Shown here: in pieces, positions 9,105-17,819 of the stretch
How the letters are laid out: each line of letters opens with the position of its first letter
Position numbering within the stretch: position 1 is the first letter of the stretch
Assembly (NCBI RefSeq): GCF_030148435.1
Contig: NZ_JASBTN010000038.1
Location: forward strand, 27,142 to 91,141
DNA from: Aliiroseovarius sp.
Lineage (GTDB): Bacteria; Pseudomonadota; Alphaproteobacteria; Rhodobacterales; Rhodobacteraceae
Length of the DNA stretch: 64,000 bases
Reading direction: 5' to 3'
The notes under the pieces: generated by a model
Databases searched by the model: none
Told to the model about the DNA's origin: nothing
Seen by the model: only the letters and a program-made list of their open reading frames with translations
Made by a program: the position numbers and the translations under genes

Positions 9105-10055
9105 TCAAAAGCCCCATTCGAACCCGGTTTCCTTTTCGGACAGCGCCCAGAGCCGTTGCATGACAGCCTTGTCATGGGCGTGGGGGTTCAGCGTGCCCTT
9201 GCCGACCGGGCCGACGGATTCCATGCGGCCCGTGGGGCCGTAAAGAGCGCGCTGTTCCAGCCCGTCCTGCGTGGCGCACATGACTTCCGGCCACGAGCCC
9301 CTCTCGGCCGATTGCACAAGCGGCGACAGGGTCATGAGCCACCAGGTAAACCGCATCAGACGACTTGCGCTGGTGGTGATGAGAGAGGTCCGCGAGGCGC
9401 CCGGATGACAGACGTAGACTTCGACCTTCGTGTTGCCCGCAGCGGCCAGCTTGTCCTGCAGCTCGTAGGCGAACATCATCTGCGCCAGTTTGCTTTGGGA
9501 ATAGGTACGGTTCGGGTGATAGTTCCTGTCCCAGTTCATGTCGTCGAACTGGATGGTCTTGATCCCCATGTTGTAGCCCAGGCTCGAGACGACCACGATA
9601 CGGCCTGTGGAGTCCTCGATCCGTGGGAACAGAAGCCCGCAGAGCAGGAAGTGGCCATAGTGGTTCGTGCCCAGCATGCTCTCATGGCCGTCCACGGTCA
9701 GCGTCTGGGTCGGCACCTGCGCGATGGCGGCGTTGCAGATGAGGGCGTCGATCCGCGGGAGGGTTGTCAGAACCTCGGCCGCGGCATCGCGCACGCTGGC
9801 GAGCGAGGCCAGGTCCATGCGGATGAAGCTCACATCGGCGCCGATGCCAAACTCCTGCTTCAGCTCCGCGATGGCGGCTTGCGATTTTTCCGCCGAGCGG
9901 TTCAGCATCACCACCTTGGCGCCCCTGCCCAAAAGCGTCCGCGCGGCCTGAAAGCCGGTGCCCGCGTTGGCGCCGGTGATGAGGTAGGCCCTGCCTTCGA
10001 GCCGCCCGAGGCGTTCCGGGGTCCAGCCTTGTGGTCCGAATGTCGTGTCTGCCAT
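9105..10055 (-). CDS. SDR family oxidoreductase
   Basis: 316 residues from ATG 10055 with AGGAG seven bases upstream. A Rossmann NAD(P)-binding start (ITGANAGTGFQAARTL) is followed by the CNAA motif, a VVSSLG strand and the catalytic YSQSK. The long C-terminal part with HPGASRTSL and ALYGPTGRM is like retinol dehydrogenase or protochlorophyllide-reductase-like SDRs. Substrate unknown. The AraC-type regulator is divergent from it with a 159-base shared promoter region, which suggests direct control. Confidence 0.87.
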   Translation of the reverse strand: MADTTFGPQGWTPERLGRLEGRAYLITGANAGTGFQAARTLLGRGAKVVMLNRSAEKSQAAIAELKQEFGIGADVSFIRMDLASLASVRDAAAEVLTTLPRIDALICNAAIAQVPTQTLTVDGHESMLGTNHYGHFLLCGLLFPRIEDSTGRIVVVSSLGYNMGIKTIQFDDMNWDRNYHPNRTYSQSKLAQMMFAYELQDKLAAAGNTKVEVYVCHPGASRTSLITTSASRLMRFTWWLMTLSPLVQSAERGSWPEVMCATQDGLEQRALYGPTGRMESVGPVGKGTLNPHAHDKAVMQRLWALSEKETGFEWGF

Positions 10056-10214
10056 CTTTCTTCTCCTGCCAGCTTCGACTGACGACTTGAGTGCGTGTCT
10101 TGATACAGCAGATAGCTCTCGTCGGTCGGTGAAAACAGGCGGAATTGTCGCTAATGCTTGCCTGATTGTCTCATCTTGGTTGTAAAGGCCCATATATCGT
10201 GCCAGCTTGGCACC

Positions 10215-11105
10215 ATGAGCAAAGAACGGATCAAACACCTCATCGACCGGTGCCTCCCCGAGGCCGGTTTGCTGGAAACCGGGTTGAAGGGTGTGCAGCT
10301 GTTCAAGGTGAACGAGGCAATTCCCTGTGTTCCGGCAATCTATGAGCCCACGGTGGTGGCCATCGTCAGCGGGGTAAAGGAAGCCGTTCTCGACGGTCAT
10401 CGGTACGCCTACGACAGCAGCCGATACATGCTTTGCCCGATGACGATGCCGGTAGAGGCAGGCACGCCGCAGGCCTCAAGGGAACACCCGCTTCTGGGTG
10501 TGATGATTGCGCTGGATCCGCGGGTGATGCGGGATCTCGCTCTCGAGATGGAGACCGCAGCCGGTGCCACCCGCAAACCCGACCAGGCGGCATCGCAAGG
10601 GCTGGCGCTGGCCCGCTGGGACACGGGCTTTTCGCAGGCGCTGCTTCGGCTGCTTGAGCTGCTCGACAGCCCGATGGACATGACGGTGCTCGGGCCGGGG
10701 CGGCTGCGCGAGCTCTCCTACGCCGTGCTGAAAGGCGAGGCCGGGGCGGTGGCAAAACGCGCCTTCGGTGTCGGCAACGAGATCGCGCGAACCATCGACT
10801 ATCTGTCCAACCACCTGAGCGAACCTGTCACGATCGACGACATGGCTTCGCAGGTCGGCATGAGCCGTGCCGTGTTCCATCGCCGCTTCAAGCAAGCAAC
10901 GACGATGTCGCCAATCCAGTTCGTGAAGTCGATGCGCCTGAACAGAGCCGCGATGAAGATCTCCGGGGGCATGAACGTGTCGGAGGCGGCCATGGGCGTG
11001 GGCTACACGAGCTCATCGCAATTCAGCCGGGAGTTCAAGCGCATGTATGGGCAGTCGCCCAGACAGTGGAGCCAGTCCAATCAGCCAACGGCAGGAGTGG
11101 CGTGA
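10215..11105 (+). CDS. AraC family transcriptional regulator
   Basis: 296 residues from ATG 10215; an in-frame TTG at 10158 is less likely, though neither start has a clear ribosome site. The N-terminal ~180 residues match the AraC_N type effector domain (VPAIYEPTVVAIVSGVKEA, SSRYMLCPMTMPVE). Two helix-turn-helix units occupy about 195-290: EPVTIDDMASQVGMSRAVFHRR and NVSEAAMGVGYTSSSQFSRE, ending in the usual GQSPRQW. This architecture is shared with YqhC, which controls aldehyde reductases. The divergent SDR gene is its likely target. Confidence 0.88.
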   Translation: MSKERIKHLIDRCLPEAGLLETGLKGVQLFKVNEAIPCVPAIYEPTVVAIVSGVKEAVLDGHRYAYDSSRYMLCPMTMPVEAGTPQASREHPLLGVMIALDPRVMRDLALEMETAAGATRKPDQAASQGLALARWDTGFSQALLRLLELLDSPMDMTVLGPGRLRELSYAVLKGEAGAVAKRAFGVGNEIARTIDYLSNHLSEPVTIDDMASQVGMSRAVFHRRFKQATTMSPIQFVKSMRLNRAAMKISGGMNVSEAAMGVGYTSSSQFSREFKRMYGQSPRQWSQSNQPTAGVA

Positions 11106-11264
11106 CGGACTGTCTGGTGCCTTGATCGGCAGCAATGATTCGCGTCGAGGGGATGCCGCTTGAGAGCCGGAGGGCAGGAGAGCTGTGCCCCAGGTTTCCT
11201 CTGCCACGCAGAGGATCCCCGGGATTTTGCCCTGATACCACCCCTCCGGTCTTGGCGGGGTTAC

Positions 11265-11288
11265 GTCCGGGCCGGTTCGGGCCCGGAC
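11265..11288 (-). terminator. Hairpin downstream of serA
   Basis: GTCCGGGCC (11265-11273) and GGCCCGGAC (11280-11288) form a nine-bp stem with a six-base loop, just past the serA stop. There is no T-run, so it may be a protective or Rho-assisted end rather than an intrinsic terminator. Confidence 0.45.
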
Positions 11289-11295
11289 CGTTCGG

Positions 11296-12888
11296 TTACA
11301 CGTCGAATGCCATCGGGCTGACCGAGTGGAACAGGCCGGTGTCGCACAGCGCCTGCAGCACATCGGCCGGGATCGGGTTGTCGACGTAGAGCAGCGCGAT
11401 CGCGTCGCCGCCGACCTCGTTGCGGCCCAGGGTGAAGTTGGCGATGTTCACGCCGTGGCTGCCCATGGTCGCACCCAGCGCACCGATGATGCCCGGGATG
11501 TCATCATTGGTGGTGTAGAGCATGTGGTTGCCGATCTCGGCGTCGATGTTGATACCCTTGATCTGGATGAAACGCGGCTTGCCGTCGCTGAACACCGTGC
11601 CGGCGATCGAACGCTCGCGCTTGTCGGTCACAACGGTCAGCTTGATATAGCCGTCGAAGGACCCCGATTTCGGCTGCGTGGTGGTCGAGATCTTGATGCC
11701 GCGATCGGCGGCGACGACCGGGGCCGAGACCATGTTCACGTCCGGGATCTGCGGCTTGATCAGCCCGGCGGTGGCGGCACAGTCCAGCGCCTTGAGGTTC
11801 ATCTCGGCCACGACGCCGTCATAGGTGATGTTCACCGCCTTGATCGGCTCGTCGGTCAACTGGCCGACGAAGGCGCCCAGGTGCTCGGCCAGCTTGATCC
11901 AGGGGCCCATGACCTTGGCTTCCTCGGCGGTGACGGACGGCATGTTCAGCGCATTGGTCACGGCGCCGGTCAGAAGGTAGTCCGACATCTGTTCGGCCAC
12001 TTGCAGGGCAACGTTCTCCTGCGCCTCGGTTGTGGCGGCGCCCAGGTGCGGGGTGCAGACCACGTTGGGCAGGTCGAACAGCGGGTTTTCCTTCGCCGGC
12101 TCTTCGGCGAACACGTCAAAGGCGGCACCGGCCACGTGGCCCGATTTCAGCATCTCGGCCAGGGCTTCCTCATCGACCAGACCACCGCGGGCACAGTTGA
12201 TGATACGCACGCCCTTCCTGGTCTTGGCCAGGTTCTCGCGGCTCAGGATATTGCGGGTCGAATCAATCAGCGGCACGTGCAGGGTAATGAAATCAGCACG
12301 ATGCAGGAGTTCTTCCAGCTCGACCTTTTCCACCCCCATCTTGGCCGCCTTTTCCTCCGACAGGAACGGGTCGAAGGCGACGACCTTCATTTTCAGACCG
12401 ACGGCACGGTCGCAGACGATGCCACCGATGTTGCCGGCGCCGATCACGCCCAGGGTCTTGCCGGTCAGCTCGGTGCCCATGAACTTGGACTTTTCCCACT
12501 TGCCCGCATGCGTCGAAGCGCTGGCCTCGGGGATCTGGCGGGCCACGGCGAACATCATGGCAATGGCGTGTTCGGCGGTGGTGATCATGTTGCCGAAGGG
12601 GGTGTTCATGACGATCACGCCCTTTTTCGAGGCCGCGACCTTGTCCACGTTGTCGGTGCCGATTCCGGCGCGGCCGATCACCTTGAGGTTGGTCGCGGCG
12701 TTGATCAGGGTTTCGGTCGCCTTGGTGGCGGACCGGATGGCAAGGCCGTCATAGTTGCCGATGATTTCCATCAGGCGGTCCTTGTCCTTGCCGACGGTCG
12801 GGTCGAAGTCGACCTCGATGCCACGGTCGCGGAAGATCTGGACGGCGGTTTCGGACAGCTTGTCCGAGACGAGTACTTTGGGGGCCAT
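11296..12888 (-). CDS. serA: D-3-phosphoglycerate dehydrogenase
   Basis: 530-residue long-form enzyme that oxidises 3-phosphoglycerate to 3-phosphohydroxypyruvate, the first step of serine synthesis. The N-terminus MAPKVLVSDKLSETAV, the NAD-binding GVIGAGNIGGIV, the catalytic Arg/Glu/His loop region (INCARGGLVDEEAL; VCTPHLGAATTEAQ), an intervening ASB-type domain and a C-terminal ACT domain (NHMLYTTNDDIPGIIG; GVNIANFTLGR) are all visible. The ACT domain implies possible feedback by serine. It follows serC by 98 bases on the same strand, so they probably form an operon. Confidence 0.97.
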   Translation of the reverse strand: MAPKVLVSDKLSETAVQIFRDRGIEVDFDPTVGKDKDRLMEIIGNYDGLAIRSATKATETLINAATNLKVIGRAGIGTDNVDKVAASKKGVIVMNTPFGNMITTAEHAIAMMFAVARQIPEASASTHAGKWEKSKFMGTELTGKTLGVIGAGNIGGIVCDRAVGLKMKVVAFDPFLSEEKAAKMGVEKVELEELLHRADFITLHVPLIDSTRNILSRENLAKTRKGVRIINCARGGLVDEEALAEMLKSGHVAGAAFDVFAEEPAKENPLFDLPNVVCTPHLGAATTEAQENVALQVAEQMSDYLLTGAVTNALNMPSVTAEEAKVMGPWIKLAEHLGAFVGQLTDEPIKAVNITYDGVVAEMNLKALDCAATAGLIKPQIPDVNMVSAPVVAADRGIKISTTTQPKSGSFDGYIKLTVVTDKRERSIAGTVFSDGKPRFIQIKGINIDAEIGNHMLYTTNDDIPGIIGALGATMGSHGVNIANFTLGRNEVGGDAIALLYVDNPIPADVLQALCDTGLFHSVSPMAFDV

Positions 12889-12923
12889 GGTGCGGCTCCT
12901 GTCTTTAAAGATGTTAAGGCTGT

Positions 12924-12958
12924 CCGGACCCGGTGTTTAAGAACTTCAACGGGTCCGG
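12924..12958 (-). repeat. Inverted repeat between serC and serA
   Basis: CCGGACCCG and CGGGTCCGG are perfect nine-base complements separated by 17 bases, inside the 98-base serC-serA gap. In RNA this would be a stem-loop about 36 bases before serA. It could set relative mRNA stability or act as an attenuator; no T-run follows in either direction. Confidence 0.6.
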
Positions 12959-12986
12959 TAGGGGTGTTTTAACGTTTGGGAGCCGT

Positions 12987-14144
<1,158 letters not shown>

Positions 14145-14164
14145 GATACCCTTCCAGATATGTG

Positions 14165-14220
14165 CCCCTCGTTGGGGAGGGGTGTCCCACCGACGCAAAT
14201 ACGGGGCGCGCGGCGGTGGC
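14165..14220 (-). promoter_or_regulatory. serC leader RNA motif (two tandem hairpins)
   Basis: Read on the minus strand, CCACCG.CGC pairs with GCG.CGGTGG (14187-14219) around a GCGCCCCGTATTT loop, then CCCCTC pairs with GAGGGG (14165-14182) around CCCAAC, about 20 bases before the serC start. A two-hairpin 'serC motif' is a known candidate regulatory RNA upstream of serC in Alphaproteobacteria, ligand unresolved. I matched it by position, architecture and recollection of the motif, not by a covariance-model search. Confidence 0.7.
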
Positions 14221-14491
14221 ACAAGCTGGAAAATGACAGAAAAGCGCACATCCATCGGTCGAAACCGTCGCTTTTGTGTCGGATCGGAAACCTTTGGACG
14301 CGGGTCGGCGCGGGTTCTTGCGGTGCCCGGCAGTGCAAGGCAGGTCCGTCGCGCCGGCGGTTTTTTGCCTGGGCATCGGTCTGGAAACTGCTTGTGACCA
14401 CCTGCGGGACAGCGGTCAGGCATCCGGACGTCGCATGTTCGGTCGGCTGCGGGAGCCCGTCCGCTGGCGGGAGTGGCGCATAGCCCGGTGC
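14221..14491. other. Spacer upstream of serC
   Basis: About 270 bases between the serC leader and the end of the lysozyme-like gene. It must contain the serC promoter on the minus strand, but I could not pick a convincing -35/-10 pair. No gene is evident. Confidence 0.5.
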
Positions 14492-15316
14492 CTACCCCGC
14501 AAAGATCCGTGCCATCCGGTCATCGAAATGCGCCCAGGTCATGGTGGCGCGGTTGCCCGCGTAGCCGTGGTAATACGACTTCCCGGTGGAGGTCGGCAGC
14601 CCGGCCCAGATTTTCGCAAGGTTGGTCATGAAGGCGTGGCGGGGCAGCTCGCCTGCCTGGAATTGCGCCAGCCCGGCCTCGGCCAGCAGTTGATCCGCCA
14701 GCCGGTCCTGCAGCGCCGGGCCGAACCGGTCGGTCGGCTGGGCACCGATGATCGCCACCAGACGTTTCAGGGTCGCGGGGATGAACTGATACCGGCCGAT
14801 TGCGTGGGGCTGGCCGGGTGTGGCGGAGATCCAGTCCTGGATTTCCTGCAATGTCATCTGTGTGGGCCGTTTCACGGGCCGTATCCGGGCGCCGTACTGT
14901 ACCGCATCATAGCCGGCGCGGCCCGCTTCGGCCTGAGCGATCAGGTCGAGCACCTGCCCGGCCTGCGTGGCCGCGCGGCGTGGGCCGATCCCCTCGGGAC
15001 CTGCGGCGGGAGGCGTGACCGGGGCGCGGCGGGTGCGGGCCGGGTAGGGGGCCAGCAGACTGGGGCCCGTGCGCCCGATGAACAGGCTCGCCACGCTTTT
15101 GCCTGCACTGTCTTCGGGGTCTGCCGGGTGGGCGTCGAACAGGGGCTGGCCACTGCTGATCAACGGCCGGGCGGCGGCCTGCATCGGTTGCGCGCCGGGC
15201 AGAAGCGGCGCCCCGCCACCAAACAGGGACGCTTGCAGGATCGACACGCCCTGCGCCGTCGCCGTGACGGGCAGAAGGGTCAGGCAGAGAAGGGCAATCC
15301 TGTGGATCAGGGACAT
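14492..15316 (-). CDS. Secreted lysozyme-like (muramidase fold) protein
   Basis: 274 residues from ATG 15316 with GAGGAT upstream. A signal peptide ([22 protein letters not shown]) precedes a low-complexity Pro/Ala linker to about residue 120. The C-terminal ~150 residues ([53 protein letters not shown]) resemble the lambda-type lysozyme fold of GH104 endolysins, with a Glu in AEAGRAGYD at the expected catalytic place. It therefore probably acts on peptidoglycan in the periplasm. It is a single gene, divergent from serB, with no phage genes nearby. Confidence 0.7.
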   Translation of the reverse strand: MSLIHRIALLCLTLLPVTATAQGVSILQASLFGGGAPLLPGAQPMQAAARPLISSGQPLFDAHPADPEDSAGKSVASLFIGRTGPSLLAPYPARTRRAPVTPPAAGPEGIGPRRAATQAGQVLDLIAQAEAGRAGYDAVQYGARIRPVKRPTQMTLQEIQDWISATPGQPHAIGRYQFIPATLKRLVAIIGAQPTDRFGPALQDRLADQLLAEAGLAQFQAGELPRHAFMTNLAKIWAGLPTSTGKSYYHGYAGNRATMTWAHFDDRMARIFAG

Positions 15317-15458
15317 TCTATCCTCGTTTCCCAAGCCGGGCGCGATCCCATCCTGCGGTCTCAAGGTTGATATTCGGTTAGCCGAGACAGGCCGGGCTCT
15401 GGAAAAACGCAGCGCTTCGTGGTCTATGCGGGGCGAAATGACTTGCCCGGAGAGACCC

Positions 15459-16337
15459 ATGTACACCGCCACGCTGCTGACCTCGCCCGAAAATCGCTGC
15501 CTTGACGGGGCTCTGGTCGAGAATCTGCGCAACGCCTGGGGCGGCGGCGAGGCCGTCTGGTTGAGCCCGGACGAGGCGGCGGAATTTTCTCTGGCGGCGA
15601 TGCCGGACAATCGCTGGGATGTCTGGGGGGAGCTGCAGAAACTGGGGGTGGACCTGGTGGTGCAGCAGGCCGAAGGCCGCGTGAAGAAGATGCTGCTGGC
15701 GGATATGGATTCGACCATGATCCAGCAGGAATGTATCGACGAACTGGCCGATGAGGCGGGCGTGGGCGAGCGGGTAAAGGACATCACGGCGCGGGCGATG
15801 AACGGCGAGCTGGACTTCGAAGGGGCGCTGCGCGAACGGGTGGGCCTGCTGAAGGGGCTGGACGCGGCGGTGATCGACCGTGTGCTGGACACACGTATCA
15901 CGCTCATGCCGGGCGGGCGCGCGCTGCTGGCGACCATGCGCGGGGCAGGAGCCTACGCGGCGCTGGTGTCGGGCGGGTTCACGGCGTTCACGTCGAAAGT
16001 GGCGGGCGAGCTGGGCTTCGACGAGAACCGCGCCAATACGCTGAACGTGGCGGGTGGGGAACTGGACGGTACGGTCGGTGAGCCGATCCTGGGGCGCGAG
16101 GCGAAAGTGGCCGCGCTGAAGGAGATCTCGGCGCGGCTGGGGTTGGTGCATGCGGAAGTAATGGCCGTGGGCGACGGGGCGAATGATCTGGGCATGCTGG
16201 GGCTGGCGGGGGCGGGCGTGGCCTTGCACGCGAAACCGTCGGTGGCCGCAGAATGCGACATTCGCATCAATCATGGCGACCTCTCGGCGCTGCTGTTCAT
16301 CCAGGGCTACGCGCGGTCGGAATTCAAAGGGGCGTAG
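15459..16337 (+). CDS. serB: Phosphoserine phosphatase
   Basis: 292-residue HAD-superfamily enzyme that hydrolyses phosphoserine to serine, the last step of the pathway whose other two genes lie 1.3-4 kb away. HAD motif I is DMDSTMI (nucleophile and acid Asp), motif II is VSGGF, and the Lys and Asp motifs are GREAKVAAL and VGDGANDLGML. An N-terminal ~80-residue extension precedes the HAD core, as in the ACT-linked type. GGAGAG lies upstream of ATG 15459; longer in-frame starts overlap the opposite gene's promoter and lack support. Confidence 0.96.
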   Translation: MYTATLLTSPENRCLDGALVENLRNAWGGGEAVWLSPDEAAEFSLAAMPDNRWDVWGELQKLGVDLVVQQAEGRVKKMLLADMDSTMIQQECIDELADEAGVGERVKDITARAMNGELDFEGALRERVGLLKGLDAAVIDRVLDTRITLMPGGRALLATMRGAGAYAALVSGGFTAFTSKVAGELGFDENRANTLNVAGGELDGTVGEPILGREAKVAALKEISARLGLVHAEVMAVGDGANDLGMLGLAGAGVALHAKPSVAAECDIRINHGDLSALLFIQGYARSEFKGA

Positions 16338-16385
16338 CGCTCCCGCCACCTGCCCGCGCCTTCGGCTGGTCAGGGGTTGGGCGTG

Positions 16386-16410
16386 GCCAGTTTTGCTTTG
16401 CAAAACTGGC
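16386..16410 (+). terminator. Perfect hairpin downstream of serB
   Basis: GCCAGTTTTGC and GCAAAACTGGC form an uninterrupted 11-bp stem with a TTT loop 48 bases after the serB stop. No T-run follows, so it is more likely a 3'-end stabiliser or a Rho-linked end than a classical terminator. Confidence 0.55.
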
Positions 16411-16449
16411 GGAGAGCGGCAGCGGTGCTTGCACCACGAGAACTGCTGG

Positions 16450-16469
16450 GCCGCTTCGCGGCATTTTTC
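16450..16469 (+). terminator. Short intrinsic terminator
   Basis: GCCGC (16450-16454) and GCGGC (16458-16462) with a TTC loop, followed by ATTTTTCTT. The stem is short but GC-only, and the T-run is good. It probably ends serB transcription. Confidence 0.6.
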
Positions 16470-16471
16470 TT

Positions 16472-16505
16472 GCCTCCGGCGGGGATATTTGGGGCAAGAT
16501 AAAAA
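16472..16505 (+). repeat. GGGGATATTT intergenic repeat, copy A
   Basis: GCCTCCGGCGGGGATATTT followed by GGGGCAAGATAAAAA. A close copy is at 40224-40257 and an inverted one at 16615-16651. Its ends (CTTGCC just before, GGCAAG inside) can pair, so the transcript could fold. Confidence 0.75.
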
Positions 16506-16614
16506 GGGGAGCGTTGCCGCCCCCCTCAAAGAGTTCAGGCTCTTTACCTTGCACGGTCATCGGCGTCCCCGCCTGTACCGTGCCTTCATCATGGCCTGTC
16601 CTGGTTAACATTTT

Positions 16615-16651
16615 CTTTCTTTATCTTGCTGAAAATATCCTCGCCGAAGGC
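16615..16651 (-). repeat. GGGGATATTT intergenic repeat, inverted copy B
   Basis: On the minus strand the sequence reads GCCTTCGGCGAGGATATTTT, then CAGCAAGATAAAGAAAG, matching copies A and C with several substitutions. With copy A it makes an inverted pair 109 bases apart. Confidence 0.7.
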
Positions 16652-16686
16652 CCAAAAGTCGCTGCGACCTCACTACACGTGCTTCC

Positions 16687-16715
16687 TTGACTAATTAACG
16701 AAATAGTTAAATAGT
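16687..16715 (+). promoter_or_regulatory. arsR promoter and overlapping palindromic operator
   Basis: TTGACT at 16687-16692 and AATAGT at 16710-16715 are 17 bases apart. The imperfect palindrome CTAATTAAC-N6-GTTAAATAG (16691-16714) covers the spacer and -10, as an autorepressing ArsR operator would. The predicted transcription start falls at or next to the ATG at 16722. Confidence 0.6.
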
Positions 16716-16721
16716 GGTGTC

Positions 16722-17051
16722 ATGAGGAATCTTGTCGATACATTCTCGGCCCTGGCCGATCCGACCCGCCTGTCGATGGTTGAGCGCCTGATGCGTGATG
16801 GGGCCTTGCCTGCGGGCGAACTCAGCGCGGGTTATGACATTTCGGCCCCGGCGATCTCGCGTCATTTGAAGGTGCTGCGGGCGGCCGGGCTGGTGCACCA
16901 GGAGGTGCGCGGCACGCAGCGGATCTATTCGGTGCGACCGGAGGCCCTGCGCGGCATCAGCGACTGGACGCAGAGCCACCGCGCCTTCTGGACCGCGTCG
17001 TTGGATCGGTTGGAGGAAGCGGTTTTATTGGAGGAGCATGACCATGACTGA
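16722..17051 (+). CDS. ArsR-type winged-helix regulator
   Basis: 109 residues. A winged helix-turn-helix spans about residues 5-90: FSALADPTRLSMVERLM, then the recognition region SAPAISRHLKVLRAAGLV and the wing VRGTQRIYSVRP. No CXC metal site is visible, so it is probably not an arsenic or metal sensor but the ArsR subtype that accompanies SRPBCC proteins. There is no Shine-Dalgarno sequence before ATG 16722. Its stop overlaps the start of the next gene, so the three genes here should be one operon. Confidence 0.9.
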   Translation: MRNLVDTFSALADPTRLSMVERLMRDGALPAGELSAGYDISAPAISRHLKVLRAAGLVHQEVRGTQRIYSVRPEALRGISDWTQSHRAFWTASLDRLEEAVLLEEHDHD

Positions 17052-17475
17052 CCTGCGTCTGGAACGCCGGTTCCGCACCACGCCGGAGCGGCTCTTTGCC
17101 CTGATCAGCGAACGGGCCAACCTGTTGAGCTGGTGGGGGCCCGAGGGCATGCATGTGCCGGAAGAGGATCTGGACTTTTCCCGCACCGGTCCCTGGATGT
17201 CGGTGATGCAGAATGCCGAGGGCGGCCGGTACAAGGTCTCGGGACAAGTGACCCATGTGGACCCGCCGAACTCGGTCGGATTCACTTGGGGGTGGCATGA
17301 CGACACGGACGCGCGTGGCGCGGAGAGCCATGTCACGCTGACCGTGCTGCCGGATGGTGATCACAGCCGGCTGGTGCTGGATCACCGCGAGCTGGGGGAT
17401 GACGAGATCGCGCAGAACCACGAACAGGGGTGGAGCAGTTCGCTGAACAAGCTGGAAAGCCTGGCGGCGGGATGA
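17038..17475 (+). CDS. SRPBCC (AHSA1-like) domain protein
   Basis: 145 residues of the START/SRPBCC helix-grip fold, AHSA1 type: LERRFRTTPERLFALISE, LLSWWGPEGMHVPE, GRYKVSGQVTHVDPPNSVGFTWGW and a C-terminal helix with WSSSLNKLESL. Such domains bind a hydrophobic ligand; here it is unknown. The start at 17038 lies inside the arsR reading frame (14-base overlap) with GGAGGAG just upstream, so translation is probably coupled; ATG 17044 is an alternative. In many bacteria ArsR-SRPBCC-YciI triplets occur together. Confidence 0.88.
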   Translation: MTMTDLRLERRFRTTPERLFALISERANLLSWWGPEGMHVPEEDLDFSRTGPWMSVMQNAEGGRYKVSGQVTHVDPPNSVGFTWGWHDDTDARGAESHVTLTVLPDGDHSRLVLDHRELGDDEIAQNHEQGWSSSLNKLESLAAG

Positions 17476-17498
17476 AGCCAACCAAGGGAGGATTTGAA

Positions 17499-17810
17499 AT
17501 GCCGAAATTCATGTTCATTTACCACGGCGGCAAGGCGCCGGAGAGCCCGGAAGCGGTCGAGAAGGTCATGGCGGCCTGGCAGGGCTGGCTGGGCGGCATC
17601 GGGGCCGGGCTGATCGACGGGGGCAACCCGGCGGGCATGTCCTCGACCGTCTTTGCCGATCGGGTCGAGGAAAACGGCGGGTCGAACCCGGTCTCGGGCT
17701 ACACGCTGGTCGATGCGGCGGACAAGGCGGCAGCAGTGAAGATCGCGCAGGGCTGCCCGATCCTCGAAGACGGCGGCAGCGTCGAAGTGGCCGAAGCGAT
17801 GGAGATGTAA
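17499..17810 (+). CDS. YciI/YCII-related protein
   Basis: 103 residues from ATG 17499, preceded by GGGAGGA. The dimeric alpha-beta barrel family YCII (DGPF) is recognisable from MPKFMFIYHGG, the WQGWLGGIGAGLIDGGNP stretch, SGYTLVDAADKAAAVKIAQGCP and the short C-terminal EVAEAMEM. The family's role is poorly defined. It closes the arsR operon and ends nine bases from the convergent asparaginase gene. Confidence 0.87.
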   Translation: MPKFMFIYHGGKAPESPEAVEKVMAAWQGWLGGIGAGLIDGGNPAGMSSTVFADRVEENGGSNPVSGYTLVDAADKAAAVKIAQGCPILEDGGSVEVAEAMEM

Positions 17811-17819
17811 CGGGCGCGT

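Larger units (their letters stand above)
16338..16721. other. Repeat-bearing spacer between serB and arsR
   Basis: 384 bases without a gene. It holds an 11-bp perfect stem after serB, a small terminator, two oppositely oriented copies of the GGGGATATTT repeat, and the arsR promoter/operator, each listed separately. Confidence 0.75.

Noticed and set aside
11326..12972. 548-codon open frame opposite serA
   Set aside because: Shadow of a well-supported enzyme gene; no family, no start signal.
14492..15316. Prophage remnant suggested by the endolysin-like domain
   Set aside because: The protein has a signal peptide and stands alone between serine genes; no holin, integrase, structural or attachment sequences are nearby.
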